13,390 nt of DNA from HGM04593 sp045660825 (lineage in GTDB: Bacteria > Bacteroidota > Bacteroidia > Bacteroidales > Bacteroidaceae). Shown here one piece after another: positions 1 to 6,004 of this stretch (position 1 is the stretch's first letter; every line of letters starts with the position of its first letter). The DNA lies in assembly GCA_045660825.1 (NCBI GenBank), contig JAZREN010000070.1:1-13390 (forward strand), written 5' to 3'. The position numbers and the translations under genes were made by a program. The notes beneath the pieces are model-generated. The model had not been told where the DNA came from. It did no database searches and saw only the letters and a list, made by a program, of their open reading frames with translations.

Positions 1-203
1 CTGTGTTTGGAAACATAAAGTTCAATCACGGGTTCAAGCGTTTTAGACTGAAATCGGCAGAAAAGGTGGCTGTCGAATGGGGACTCGTGGCTATAGCACA
101 CAATCTGAGGAAGTATATTGCCAGAAAAGTGGGGAATAATAGCGGCAAAATGATTATTGCCGGCATTGCTGGTGCGTATATGGAGCTCAATAAGGCTGCA
201 TAA
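1..203 (+). CDS. IS1182-like transposase, C-terminal fragment (cut by window edge)
   Basis: This is the last 67 or so codons of a reading frame that enters from the left edge, so its start is not visible. The residues VFGNIKFNHGFKRF, then EWGLVAIAHNLRK about 20 residues later, match the C-terminal end of IS1182/IS5-like DDE transposases, where this block carries the late catalytic glutamate region and the conserved N-L-R/K ending. The gene would cut and join insertion-sequence ends. A GTG at position 3 could be read as a start, but it lies inside the conserved block and is not a real start. A terminator hairpin follows at 268-308. Whether the element is intact cannot be judged because its left end is outside the window. 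Family assignment is from recognition of the motif, not a search. Confidence 0.8.
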   Translation, partial: VFGNIKFNHGFKRFRLKSAEKVAVEWGLVAIAHNLRKYIARKVGNNSGKMIIAGIAGAYMELNKAA

Positions 204-267
204 GAACTCATATCAGCCGAAATACAATTTTTTCAGACTATAATCTTGCCGATAAAACAAAAACAGA

Positions 268-308
268 GAGGCCGGAGCAAAAATACTTTTGACCCGGCCT
301 CAATTTTT
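268..308 (+). terminator. Rho-independent terminator after the transposase
   Basis: The arms GAGGCCGG (268-275) and CCGGCCTC (294-301) are perfectly complementary, and the loop contains a further AAAA/TTTT pairing. A T-run follows at 304-308. It lies 65 nt after the transposase stop and would end plus-strand transcription before the oppositely oriented tRNA gene. Confidence 0.7.
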
Positions 309-327
309 CAACCCTGGCACTTAAAAC

Positions 328-362
328 AAAACGAGGAAAAATCAATGATTTTTCCTCGTTTT
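328..362 (-). terminator. Terminator of the tRNA-Arg gene
   Basis: A perfect inverted repeat with 17-nt arms (328-344 and 346-362) around the single base 345; the real loop is a few bases wider. Read on the minus strand it begins one nucleotide after the tRNA 3' end and its distal arm runs into a T-rich stretch. The symmetric A/T-rich ends mean it could also stop plus-strand transcription. Confidence 0.75.
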
Positions 363-363
363 G

Positions 364-437
<74 letters not shown>

Positions 438-478
438 TACCTATTTACGCAAAGCAGGCCAAAACCCATTTGCGTTTG

Positions 479-510
479 CAAAGATAGTGCGTTTATTCCG
501 TTACGCCAAA
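479..510 (-). promoter_or_regulatory. Promoter of tRNA-Arg, Bacteroidetes type
   Basis: On the minus strand a -33 box TTTG (507-510) is followed after 20 nt by TATCTTTG (479-486), a full match to the Bacteroidetes -7 consensus TAnnTTTG. Transcription would start near 473, about 36 nt before the mature tRNA 5' end. Confidence 0.75.
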
Positions 511-714
511 AATTTTACACTTTTTTTTGTCCAAACAAGAAAAAGGAGTACAAAGAGAAGCGTTCTATACCTTCAGAAACAGTTTTGCATGACCTTCGTC
601 CATGCGCAACTTACACCTGCGCTACCCGCTACCTTTTGCTGTGAGCTTTATCGATTACTTCATATATCGTAATTCTTTTTTGTTTCATTTTTAAGAATCT
701 CCTTACGCGCACAA

Positions 715-750
715 TGTCATCCTGACAGAGCGTAGCGTCGGAAGGATCTC
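715..750 (+). repeat. REP-like repeat family 1, copy A
   Basis: Begins TGTCATCCTGACAGAGCG and ends GGAAGGATCTC. It matches the outline TGTCATnCTGAGC...GAAGnATCT shared by copies at 2506-2530, 5499-5552, 5567-5593 and 8368-8391. ATCCT near the left and AGGAT near the right can pair. Confidence 0.6.
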
Positions 751-854
751 TCTTTTTTTTGGACAGAAGAACAGAAGAACAAAAAGTAATCTTCGCGTAA
801 TACTTGTAAAACCCGGCAACATTCTTGTTGCAAATGCACCGAGGTGCATTTAAT

Positions 855-917
855 AAAACAAATTTGATGAGAACTGCATGCAAACTGCTTGTATGCAGTT
901 CTCTTAATTTGTTTTTT
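855..917. terminator. Long composite hairpin, orphan terminator-like structure
   Basis: Inner arms GAGAACTGCAT (869-879) and ATGCAGTTCTC (893-903) are perfect complements; outer arms AAAACAAATT (855-864) and AATTTGTTTT (906-915) are also perfect, separated from the inner stem by 4 and 2 unpaired bases. A T-run closes it on the plus strand (912-917). No gene lies directly upstream on either strand, so it could be a terminator left from a decayed gene, the end of a small RNA, or a palindromic mobile element. The terminator call rests on shape only. Confidence 0.45.
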
Positions 918-1046
918 CTTCGGTTTTACGCCATAGAACTTATGTCCTTATGTACTTTTAACTTCGTTGAACCTGCTTTCGCTCGCTTTGTGTGTAAGTA
1001 AACTTCCACACACTCGCTTACTCGCAGCTTTGTCTAAAACTTATTA

Positions 1047-1416
1047 TTAACGAACTACTCGCTTAACACCATTTACAATGTAAATACCGGGGAGCTGTGA
1101 TAGCCTCTACACGGCGGCCAGTGAGGTCGTATATAACCTTAACCTCTCCGTTTTGACTTGCGTCGACCGTTGGTTAAGTTTTCACCTCGCTGATGCCTGT
1201 AGTACCCTCACCGAAACGGAAGCTGTAAGACTTAACACCTTCTGCACCTGCAGGCATTGGCAAGCACGCCTTGTGGCTGTTATTCAACCAAGAAGCATTA
1301 CTCTGCTGGTTCTTTGACGCCTTGCCAAAGCATACACCTTCCTCACAAGTAGCATCAACAGTAAGAACATAAGCATCGTCAGTAATATATGTTGCAGCAA
1401 CAGTTCCACCCTTTAT
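1047..1416 (-). pseudogene. Remnant of a secreted protein with a T9SS-like C-terminal tail
   Basis: Read on the minus strand, an open frame gives residues such as KGGTVAATYITDDAYVLTVD, then CFGKASKNQQSNASWLNN and SYSFRFGEGTTGISEVKT. An in-frame TAA then occurs (1174-1176). The same frame resumes with VKVIYDLTGRRVEAITAP and is broken again by one extra base in the run at 1087-1092. With that base removed it ends GIYIVNGVKRVVR and stops at 1047-1049. The pattern YDLTGRRVE...GIYIVNG is the usual end of Bacteroidetes cell-surface or secreted proteins whose tail directs type IX-like export and anchoring. Only the C-terminal part is left; a stop in this frame at 1447-1449 bounds it upstream and no start is visible. 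The parent protein's function is unknown. Confidence 0.75.
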
Positions 1417-1526
1417 TTTGTTAACAAATGTTAATATGATATAATTTTAACACATAGTTAATCTTTTGATACAAAAGCAATTGCACTGCCACCATTGTGT
1501 CGCGTCTACAGTAATGCTATGCAAAC

Positions 1527-1557
1527 TTGTATTATTCGCTCTCTTTTACTATTTTCG
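1527..1557 (+). promoter_or_regulatory. Promoter of fabG
   Basis: TTG (1527-1529), 20 nt, then TATTTTCG (1550-1557), one mismatch from TAnnTTTG. The -7 box runs on as TTCGCGGCA, the same string as in the promoter of the TPP-riboswitch transcript at 8455-8467. The transcript would begin near 1563, leaving a leader of about 25 nt. Confidence 0.55.
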
Positions 1558-1586
1558 CGGCAAAGAAACCTATAATTTACCCAATC

Positions 1587-2333
1587 ATGAAATTGCTTGA
1601 AGGAAAGACAGCCCTGGTAACAGGAGCGACACGAGGCATAGGCCGCGCCATTGCGGTTAAGTTTGCACAGGAGGGTGCAAATGTAGCATTCACATATCGC
1701 CAGATAAACAGCAATGCCGAGGAGCTGATAAAGGAGATTGAGGCACTTGGCGTGAAGTGCAAGGGATACGCTGCCGACGCAGCCGACTATGCAGCAACCG
1801 AGGCTGTTGTAAAGGATGTAGCCGCCGACTTTGGACGCATTGACATTCTTGTGAACAACGCCGGCATTACAAAGGACGGCCTTATACTGCGAATGACCGA
1901 GGAGCAGTGGGATGCGGTAATCGGCACCAACCTTAAATCGGCATTCAACTTCACACGTGCAGCAGTTCCCGTAATGGCAAAGCAGCGCGCCGGCAGCATA
2001 ATCAACATGTCATCGGTCGTGGGCGAGAACGGCAATGCGGGGCAGTGCAACTACGCGGCATCGAAGGCCGGCCTCATTGGCCTTGCAAAGTCAATAGCAA
2101 AGGAGATGGGTCCACGCGGCATACGATGCAACTGCATTGCACCGGGATTCATCATTACCGACATGACAGCAGCCATTCCCGAAGAGATGCGCGCCGAGTG
2201 GGCAAAGACTATTCCACTGCGCCGCGCGGGAACACCCGAGGACGTGGCGAACGTGGCGGTATTCCTTGGCAGCGACATGTCGGCCTATGTAAGCGGACAG
2301 GTAATAAATTGTTGCGGAGCAATGAGTTGCTGA
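1587..2333 (+). CDS. fabG: 3-oxoacyl-[acyl-carrier-protein] reductase
   Basis: A 248-aa short-chain dehydrogenase that reduces 3-oxoacyl-ACP to 3-hydroxyacyl-ACP with NADPH in each round of cytoplasmic fatty acid synthesis. The Rossmann nucleotide motif TGATRGIG is at residues 12-19, NNAG at 90-93, and the catalytic set is Asn115, Ser143, Tyr156 and Lys160 (YAASK). The segment IAPGFIITDMT and the end YVSGQVINCCGAM match FabG rather than other short-chain dehydrogenases. The frame is open back to 1527, but the ATG at 1587 is chosen because it gives the standard length, begins with the family's MKLLEGKTALVTG, and leaves the promoter at 1527-1557 outside the gene. It is a single-gene unit with its own promoter and terminator, without the fabD/acpP/fabF neighbours seen in many other bacteria. 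Confidence 0.95.
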   Translation: MKLLEGKTALVTGATRGIGRAIAVKFAQEGANVAFTYRQINSNAEELIKEIEALGVKCKGYAADAADYAATEAVVKDVAADFGRIDILVNNAGITKDGLILRMTEEQWDAVIGTNLKSAFNFTRAAVPVMAKQRAGSIINMSSVVGENGNAGQCNYAASKAGLIGLAKSIAKEMGPRGIRCNCIAPGFIITDMTAAIPEEMRAEWAKTIPLRRAGTPEDVANVAVFLGSDMSAYVSGQVINCCGAMSC

Positions 2334-2358
2334 TTCATTTTTTTTAAGAATATCGCTA

Positions 2359-2396
2359 AACGGACAGATGTTTTTTTGCATTTGTCCGTTTTTTTT
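2359..2396 (+). terminator. Rho-independent terminator of fabG
   Basis: A 12-bp stem (2359-2370 with 2379-2390, one G-U pair) built on AACGGACA/TGTCCGTT, an 8-nt T-rich loop, and a run of seven T directly after the stem. It lies 25 nt past the fabG stop. Confidence 0.9.
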
Positions 2397-2654
2397 GCAA
2401 TCTTGCAGAACAAAACTGCGCCATGACTTGTTATTAATGTAGCACGAAGCCAAGAAGGGAAGAAATTTGTTTTCACATTTCACCTTTAACCACGCTTTGC
2501 GTGATTGATACTTCGCTGCGCTCATTGCACGCGCAAATAAATTTCGGCCCAGCGGCTTGCACATTTTTAGCACACTTGTGCAAAAGAAAAGATAAGCATA
2601 ATGTATATTTAGTTCAATTCCAACAAGTTGTGGAATATAAATCACGCAAAAAAG
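2397..2654. other. Spacer with repeat remnants, no gene
   Basis: It holds a copy of a pyrimidine-rich repeat (TTTCACATTTCACCTTTAACC, 2472-2492, nearly the same as 8783-8803), a small palindrome CACGC-TTT-GCGTG (2491-2503), and a REP-like family 1 copy at 2506-2530. The minus-strand frame that covers this region runs antisense into fabG and shows no protein-like features. Confidence 0.6.
2506..2530 (-). repeat. REP-like repeat family 1, copy B
   Basis: On the minus strand it reads GTGCAATGAGCGCAGCGAAG followed by TATCA. The core TGAGCGCAGCGAAGTATC differs from the copy at 5567-5593 at only two positions (GC versus AA within TGAGC..AGCGAAGTATC). Confidence 0.6.
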
Positions 2655-2685
2655 TTTGATACAAGAATTTAACAATTTACATTTG
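2655..2685 (+). promoter_or_regulatory. Consensus promoter of the small HTH gene
   Basis: TTTG (2655-2658), exactly 19 nt, then TACATTTG (2678-2685): full match to the Bacteroidetes housekeeping consensus. The start site would be near 2692, giving a leader of about 50 nt. Confidence 0.75.
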
Positions 2686-2716
2686 CACAAATTTATGGCG
2701 TAACAGCTACAGACAC

Positions 2717-2738
2717 AACACTATACTAACACTATACT
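2717..2738 (+). repeat. Perfect tandem duplication in the HTH gene leader
   Basis: The 11-mer AACACTATACT occurs twice head to tail (2717-2727 and 2728-2738), ending two bases before the ATG. It occupies the place of the ribosome binding region. Confidence 0.85.
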
Positions 2739-2740
2739 AT

Positions 2741-2956
2741 ATGATTCACATCGGCAACATTATCAAAAAGCAGTTCGATGCACAAGGCGGTTCAGTGTCA
2801 TGGTTTGCAAAACAACTATGCTGCGACAGAACAAACATTTACAGTATTTTCAAACGCGAGAGTATTGACACCGGATTGCTTGAAAAAATTTCTATCATTC
2901 TAAACCACGACTTTTTCAAGTATTATAGCCAGGACATCGCCATCTGCGACAAGTAA
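2741..2956 (+). CDS. Small helix-turn-helix (XRE-like) DNA-binding protein
   Basis: A 71-aa protein of a type widespread in Bacteroidales: it opens MIHIGNIIKKQFD and contains SVSWFAKQLCCDRTNIYSIF (residues 18-37), which fits a helix-turn-helix with the recognition helix around DRTNIYSIF. It ends with the family's ILNHDFFKYYS segment. It has only the HTH and a short tail, with no sensing domain, so it probably binds DNA as a dimer or with partner proteins. Its targets are unknown. It is a single-gene unit with a consensus promoter and a strong terminator. A directly repeated 11-mer in front of its start codon could be an autoregulatory site, but nothing proves this. Confidence 0.85.
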   Translation: MIHIGNIIKKQFDAQGGSVSWFAKQLCCDRTNIYSIFKRESIDTGLLEKISIILNHDFFKYYSQDIAICDK

Positions 2957-3015
2957 TTAATTTAAAGATACACAAGAAAAGGTGGGGTGAGCTGTTAATT
3001 CACCGCCCTGCCCCA

Positions 3016-3055
3016 GGGGGAAACGGAAATCTCTGCTCGTTTCCCTCTTTTTTTT
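3016..3055 (+). terminator. Rho-independent terminator of the HTH gene
   Basis: Arms GGGGGAAACG (3016-3025) and CGTTTCCCTC (3038-3047) pair with one G-U, followed by a run of eight T (3048-3055). It is 60 nt past the HTH stop codon. Confidence 0.88.
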
Positions 3056-3082
3056 GCACTTTATCGACAAAAAGAGGTTCAG

Positions 3083-3105
3083 AGCAATTTTCAATGAAAA
3101 CTGCT
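3083..3105 (-). terminator. Weak terminator-like hairpin downstream of the lipoprotein gene
   Basis: Arms AGCAATTTTCA (3083-3093) and TGAAAACTGCT (3095-3105) pair at 10 of 11 positions. On the minus strand a T-run (CTTTTTG) follows, but about 10 nt away, so it is a poor fit to a classical terminator. It is the best candidate for ending the lipoprotein transcript. Confidence 0.35.
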
Positions 3106-3115
3106 TTAAAATTCC

Positions 3116-3196
3116 AAGCATGCTTGTGCTTGAAGGTGAAAAGTGAAAGGTTAGAGGTGAAAACTCGTGTCAACGAGCGGAACGTGAAGCATGCTT
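3116..3196. repeat. Spacer with twin AAGCATGCTT palindromes and a family 2 repeat copy
   Basis: The self-complementary decamer AAGCATGCTT occurs at 3116-3125 and 3187-3196. Between them lies a GGTGAAAACTCGTGTCAACG copy (3156-3175, continuing AGCGG) related to the repeats at 8560-8766. The region is the 3' flank of the lipoprotein gene. Confidence 0.55.
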
Positions 3197-3204
3197 GAAA
3201 CGGC

Positions 3205-3588
3205 TTATCTATAACGCAAGAACTCACAATAATACTCACCGTCCCTCAACAACAACCTGTCATTGTGAAGACTCATAGCATAAGAGTAAGTATGTCCGGT
3301 GAAATTGGATTCAAGCTTCAACAATCCGTAACGGATATAATACGTACCGGCATCGACCTCATAGATATACTCACCATATACATTCTCATATATATAACGA
3401 TAGGTCCAGCGGCCTGTGGGGTCAAAATCATAGACTTCTTCCTCGAACACGGTAGCATCTTCATAGACAGCACTCCATGAGCCAATAATTTCATCCTCGA
3501 GATACAGGTCATTGGCATCGCACGACACCAAGCCCAGCGTGCACACTACCGCAACTGCAAACATAAATTTCCTTAGCATAGTTTTCAT
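3205..3588 (-). CDS. Small predicted lipoprotein of unknown function
   Basis: A 127-aa protein with a clear lipoprotein signal: positive N-terminus (MKTMLRK), hydrophobic stretch, and lipobox LVSC with the lipidated Cys at residue 23, so it should sit on a membrane facing the periplasm or surface. The mature part reads IIGSWSAVYED, later FDPTGRWTYRY, DAGTYYI and LKLES, which resembles lipocalin-like beta-barrel domains of Bacteroidetes (a G-x-W opening strand and alternating aromatic beta strands). This likeness is only by eye. It is rich in Tyr and acidic residues. It lies downstream of groEL in the same direction, but a terminator hairpin (3743-3772) separates them, so it is probably transcribed alone. 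A weak promoter (TTG, 20 nt, TTCCTTTG) can be seen about 15-50 nt upstream. Confidence 0.8.
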   Translation of the reverse strand: MKTMLRKFMFAVAVVCTLGLVSCDANDLYLEDEIIGSWSAVYEDATVFEEEVYDFDPTGRWTYRYIYENVYGEYIYEVDAGTYYIRYGLLKLESNFTGHTYSYAMSLHNDRLLLRDGEYYCEFLRYR

Positions 3589-3633
3589 AGAATAAAGTAC
3601 ACGGCAAAGGAAAGAAAAAAAAAATTAAAAAGC

Positions 3634-3650
3634 AATATGCAAAGCATATT
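3634..3650. promoter_or_regulatory. Operator-like palindrome upstream of the lipoprotein gene
   Basis: AATATGC-AAA-GCATATT is a perfect dyad with 7-nt arms, 46 nt upstream of the lipoprotein start and overlapping the probable -33 region of its weak promoter. Regulator binding is an inference from symmetry and position. Confidence 0.35.
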
Positions 3651-3732
3651 TCCCCGCGTGGCAAAATTTCTTTTTACGTCAGGATGGTATGTTCGCATTA
3701 TGGAGTACATGAGATGAGGATAGACAATACAC

Positions 3733-3772
3733 CGACAAGAAAGAGAGCGTTGCGGTTTCCCACAACGCTCTC
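3733..3772 (-). terminator. Terminator of the groES-groEL operon
   Basis: Perfect 10-bp arms GAGAGCGTTG (3743-3752) and CAACGCTCTC (3763-3772) with a 10-nt loop, followed on the minus strand by CTTTCTTG. The T-tract is short and interrupted, but the stem is strong. It lies about 40 nt after the groEL stop. Confidence 0.75.
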
Positions 3773-3777
3773 CTGGT

Positions 3778-3805
3778 GTTATACATTGTTTATGTTATAC
3801 ATTGT
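3778..3805. repeat. Short direct repeat in the groEL 3' untranslated region
   Basis: GTTATACATTGT is repeated exactly at 3778-3789 and 3794-3805, between the groEL stop and its terminator. A recent 16-bp duplication is the simplest reading. Confidence 0.7.
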
Positions 3806-3812
3806 CATTTAA

Positions 3813-5450
3813 TTACATCATGCCACCCATGCCGCCCATGCCTGGTGCAGCCATTGGCATCTCGGGTTTATCCTCCTTCTTCTCAACAATGACACACTCT
3901 GTTGTGAGGAACATTCCTGCAATTGAAGCAGCATTCTCAAGAGCAACACGTGTCACCTTGGCCGGGTCAACAACACCGGCTGCAAAGAGGTTCTCATAGA
4001 CATCGGCACGTGCATTGTAACCGAAGTCGCCCTTGCCCTCGCGCACCTTCTGCACAACGACTGCGCCTTCCTTGCCTGCATTGGCAACAATCTGGCGGAG
4101 TGGCTCCTCAATAGCTCGCTTAACGATGGCAACACCGGTCTTCTCGTCCTCATTGGCAACCTCGAGACCCTCGAGTGAGTCGATTGAACGGATGTAAGCA
4201 ACACCACCACCGGGAACGATACCCTCCTCAATTGCAGCGCGTGTAGCGCAGAGAGCATCGTCAACACGGTCCTTCTTCTCCTTCATCTCAACCTCTGACG
4301 CAGCACCAACGTAGAGAACGGCAACGCCACCGGCCAACTTGCCAAGACGCACCTGGAGTTTCTCCTTGTCGTAGTCGCTCTTTGTAGCGGCAATCTGAGC
4401 CTTTATCTGCGCCACGCGTGCATCGATAGCCTCCTTGTTGCCGTTACCGTCAACAATTGTAGTATTGTCCTTGCTTACGGTAATCTTGCCGCAAGTACCG
4501 AGCATCTCAAGTGTAGCCTGCTCAAGCTTGATACCCTTCTCCTCACTGATTACGATACCACCTGTGAGTGTTGCGATATCCTCGAGCATGTCCTTGCGAC
4601 GGTCGCCAAAGCCGGGAGCCTTCACTGCACATATCTTCAACTGTGTGCGCAAGCGGTTTACAACCAATGTAGTGAGCGCCTCGCTCTCAACATCCTCGGC
4701 AATGATGAGCAATGGACGACCAGTCTGCACGGCGGGCTCCAGAATTGGGAGCATATCCTTGAGGTTGGTAATCTTCTTGTCATAGATGAGGATGAATGGG
4801 TTCTCCATCTGGCACTCCATCTTCTCGGTGTCGGTAATGAAATAAGCCGAGAGGTAACCACGGTCGAACTGCATACCCTCGACAACACCGATTGTGGTGT
4901 CGCGGCTCTTTGCCTCCTCAATGGTGATTACACCGTCCTTTGACACCTTGCGCATTGCATCAGCAATGAGCTTACCAATCTCGGCGTCGTTATTGGCCGA
5001 GATTGAAGCTACCTGCTCAATCTTGTCGTAGTCGTTGCCAACCTCCTCGCTCTGCTCCTTAATTGATGCCACAACCTTTGTCACTGCCTTGTCGATACCA
5101 CGCTTGAGGTCCATTGGGTTTGCACCCGCAGTAACGTTGCGCAAGCCCTCGGTGATGATTGCCTGTGCAAGCAATGTAGCAGTTGTTGTACCGTCACCCG
5201 CATCGTCGTTTGTCTTTGCGGCAACCGACTTCACGAGCTGTGCGCCGGTGTTCATGTAAGCATCGGCCAGCTCTATCTCCTTGGCTACCGACACACCGTC
5301 CTTTGTGATGTGTGGAGCACCGAATTTCTTCTCAATGATTACGTTGCGGCCTTTGGGACCGAGTGTAACCTTCACTGCATTCGCAAGTGCGTCAACGCCC
5401 TTCTTCAACTGATCGCGAGCGTCCATATTGAACAAAATCTCTTTTGCCAT
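3813..5450 (-). CDS. groEL: Chaperonin GroEL (60 kDa, Hsp60)
   Basis: A 545-aa cytoplasmic group I chaperonin. Fourteen copies form a double ring that encloses unfolded proteins under a GroES lid, with ATP hydrolysis. Full length is present: KVTLGPKGRNV near the start, the ATP-site block NDDAGDGTTTAT with the conserved Asp near residue 87, the apical domain, KDRVDDALCATRAAIEEGIVPGGG with the catalytic Asp of the intermediate domain, and the flexible tail MAAPGMGGMGGMM of GGM repeats. No key residue appears changed. It is the second gene of groES-groEL and ends at a hairpin terminator. The 159-bp gap to groES is long for this operon and is filled by repeats. Confidence 0.99.
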   Translation of the reverse strand: MAKEILFNMDARDQLKKGVDALANAVKVTLGPKGRNVIIEKKFGAPHITKDGVSVAKEIELADAYMNTGAQLVKSVAAKTNDDAGDGTTTATLLAQAIITEGLRNVTAGANPMDLKRGIDKAVTKVVASIKEQSEEVGNDYDKIEQVASISANNDAEIGKLIADAMRKVSKDGVITIEEAKSRDTTIGVVEGMQFDRGYLSAYFITDTEKMECQMENPFILIYDKKITNLKDMLPILEPAVQTGRPLLIIAEDVESEALTTLVVNRLRTQLKICAVKAPGFGDRRKDMLEDIATLTGGIVISEEKGIKLEQATLEMLGTCGKITVSKDNTTIVDGNGNKEAIDARVAQIKAQIAATKSDYDKEKLQVRLGKLAGGVAVLYVGAASEVEMKEKKDRVDDALCATRAAIEEGIVPGGGVAYIRSIDSLEGLEVANEDEKTGVAIVKRAIEEPLRQIVANAGKEGAVVVQKVREGKGDFGYNARADVYENLFAAGVVDPAKVTRVALENAASIAGMFLTTECVIVEKKEDKPEMPMAAPGMGGMGGMM

Positions 5451-5498
5451 AATATTTAAGTTCTATGATTAGTATTATATAAAAAACACTGATAAGAC

Positions 5499-5593
5499 TG
5501 TCATTTTTCGGGCATAGCCCTCAACAATACGTCTGAACGCAGTGAAGAATCTTGACATCATTTAACAGATACTTCGCTTTGCTCAGTATGACA
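5499..5593. repeat. Paired REP-like repeat family 1, copies C and D, inside the groES-groEL spacer
   Basis: Two copies face each other. Copy C (5499-5552, plus orientation) starts TGTCAT and ends CTGAACGCAGTGAAGAATCT, with an insert of about 26 nt between them that holds a small GGGC-ATA-GCCC type hairpin. Copy D (5567-5593, minus orientation) reads TGTCATACTGAGCAAAGCGA then AGTATCT. Together they form an imperfect inverted repeat of about 95 bp that can fold in the groESL mRNA. Confidence 0.65.
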
Positions 5594-5609
5594 AAGCCAA
5601 TGATTATTA

Positions 5610-5882
5610 TTATCCAAGTATCGCAAGGACGTCGCTCTGACGCATGATGAGATACTTTACTCCCTCGAATTCAACTTCTGTTCCGGTATATTTGCCATAA
5701 AGCACCTGGTCGCCGACAGCAATTACCATTTCCTCGTCCTTTGTTCCGCTACCAACGGCAACAACCTTGCCCTGTAGTGGTTTCTCTTTCGCTGTATCGG
5801 GGATGATGATGCCACCGATAGTCTTCTCTTCTGCAGGCTGAGGCAAGATGAGCACTCTGTCTGCCAATGGTTTGATGTTCAT
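5610..5882 (-). CDS. groES: Co-chaperonin GroES (10 kDa)
   Basis: A 90-aa protein of normal GroES length. Seven copies form the lid that closes the GroEL folding chamber. Visible parts: N-terminal PLADRVLILP, the mobile loop EEKTIGGIIIPDTAKEKP whose hydrophobic III triad touches the GroEL apical domain, GKVVAVGSG, and the C-terminal EFEGVKYLIMRQSDVLAIL. It is the first gene of the chaperonin operon on the minus strand; its regulatory region is the 122 bp between it and the exchanger gene. No CIRCE element (TTAGCACTC and its complement) is seen there, so HrcA control is not supported. Confidence 0.98.
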   Translation of the reverse strand: MNIKPLADRVLILPQPAEEKTIGGIIIPDTAKEKPLQGKVVAVGSGTKDEEMVIAVGDQVLYGKYTGTEVEFEGVKYLIMRQSDVLAILG

Positions 5883-5922
5883 AAGTCTATTATTTTTTGT
5901 TATTGTTTTATTTGGAAGCGCA

Positions 5923-5996
5923 GCATGCGCACATTATTCTTATAACGAAAACCGTGCCAAAATGTTCGCGGCACATGCACTGTGACAATTTGGCAT
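5923..5996 (-). promoter_or_regulatory. Regulatory region of groES with TTGGCAC motif and inverted repeat
   Basis: On the minus strand TTTTGGCACGGTTTTCGTTA lies about 60-80 nt before the groES start. TTGGCACG matches the -24 half of a sigma-54 promoter, but the -12 part (TCGT instead of TTGC, at the right spacing) is poor. TGCCAAA (5955-5961) and TTTGGCA (5989-5995) form an inverted repeat around it. No good TAnnTTTG box is seen, which suggests a promoter different from the housekeeping ones in this window. Confidence 0.3.
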
Positions 5997-6004
5997 ACGG
6001 CGCA

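Larger units (their letters stand above)
511..1046. other. Repeat- and hairpin-rich spacer without a gene
   Basis: No convincing coding frame is present. What can be seen: a degenerate REP-like copy at 715-750 (listed separately); a perfect palindrome with 9-nt arms at 832-851 (AAATGCACC and GGTGCATTT); a long composite hairpin at 855-917 (listed separately); and at about 961-1040 a stretch that on the minus strand contains AAGCGAG and GTGGAAGTTTACTTACACAC, loosely like the GTGAAAACTT...AAGCGAG repeats found elsewhere in the window. Short frames here have no domain-like content. Confidence 0.6.

Noticed and set aside
1527..1586. Upstream extension of fabG
   Set aside because: It would add 20 residues not found in FabG and would place the promoter inside the gene; the ATG at 1587 gives the family length.
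2091..2690. 199-aa minus-strand reading frame
   Set aside because: It is antisense to the well-supported fabG and continues through its terminator; no domain or start context supports it.
5883..6004. CIRCE/HrcA operator before groES
   Set aside because: Neither TTAGCACTC nor GAGTGCTAA is present; the inverted repeat there has a different sequence and spacing.
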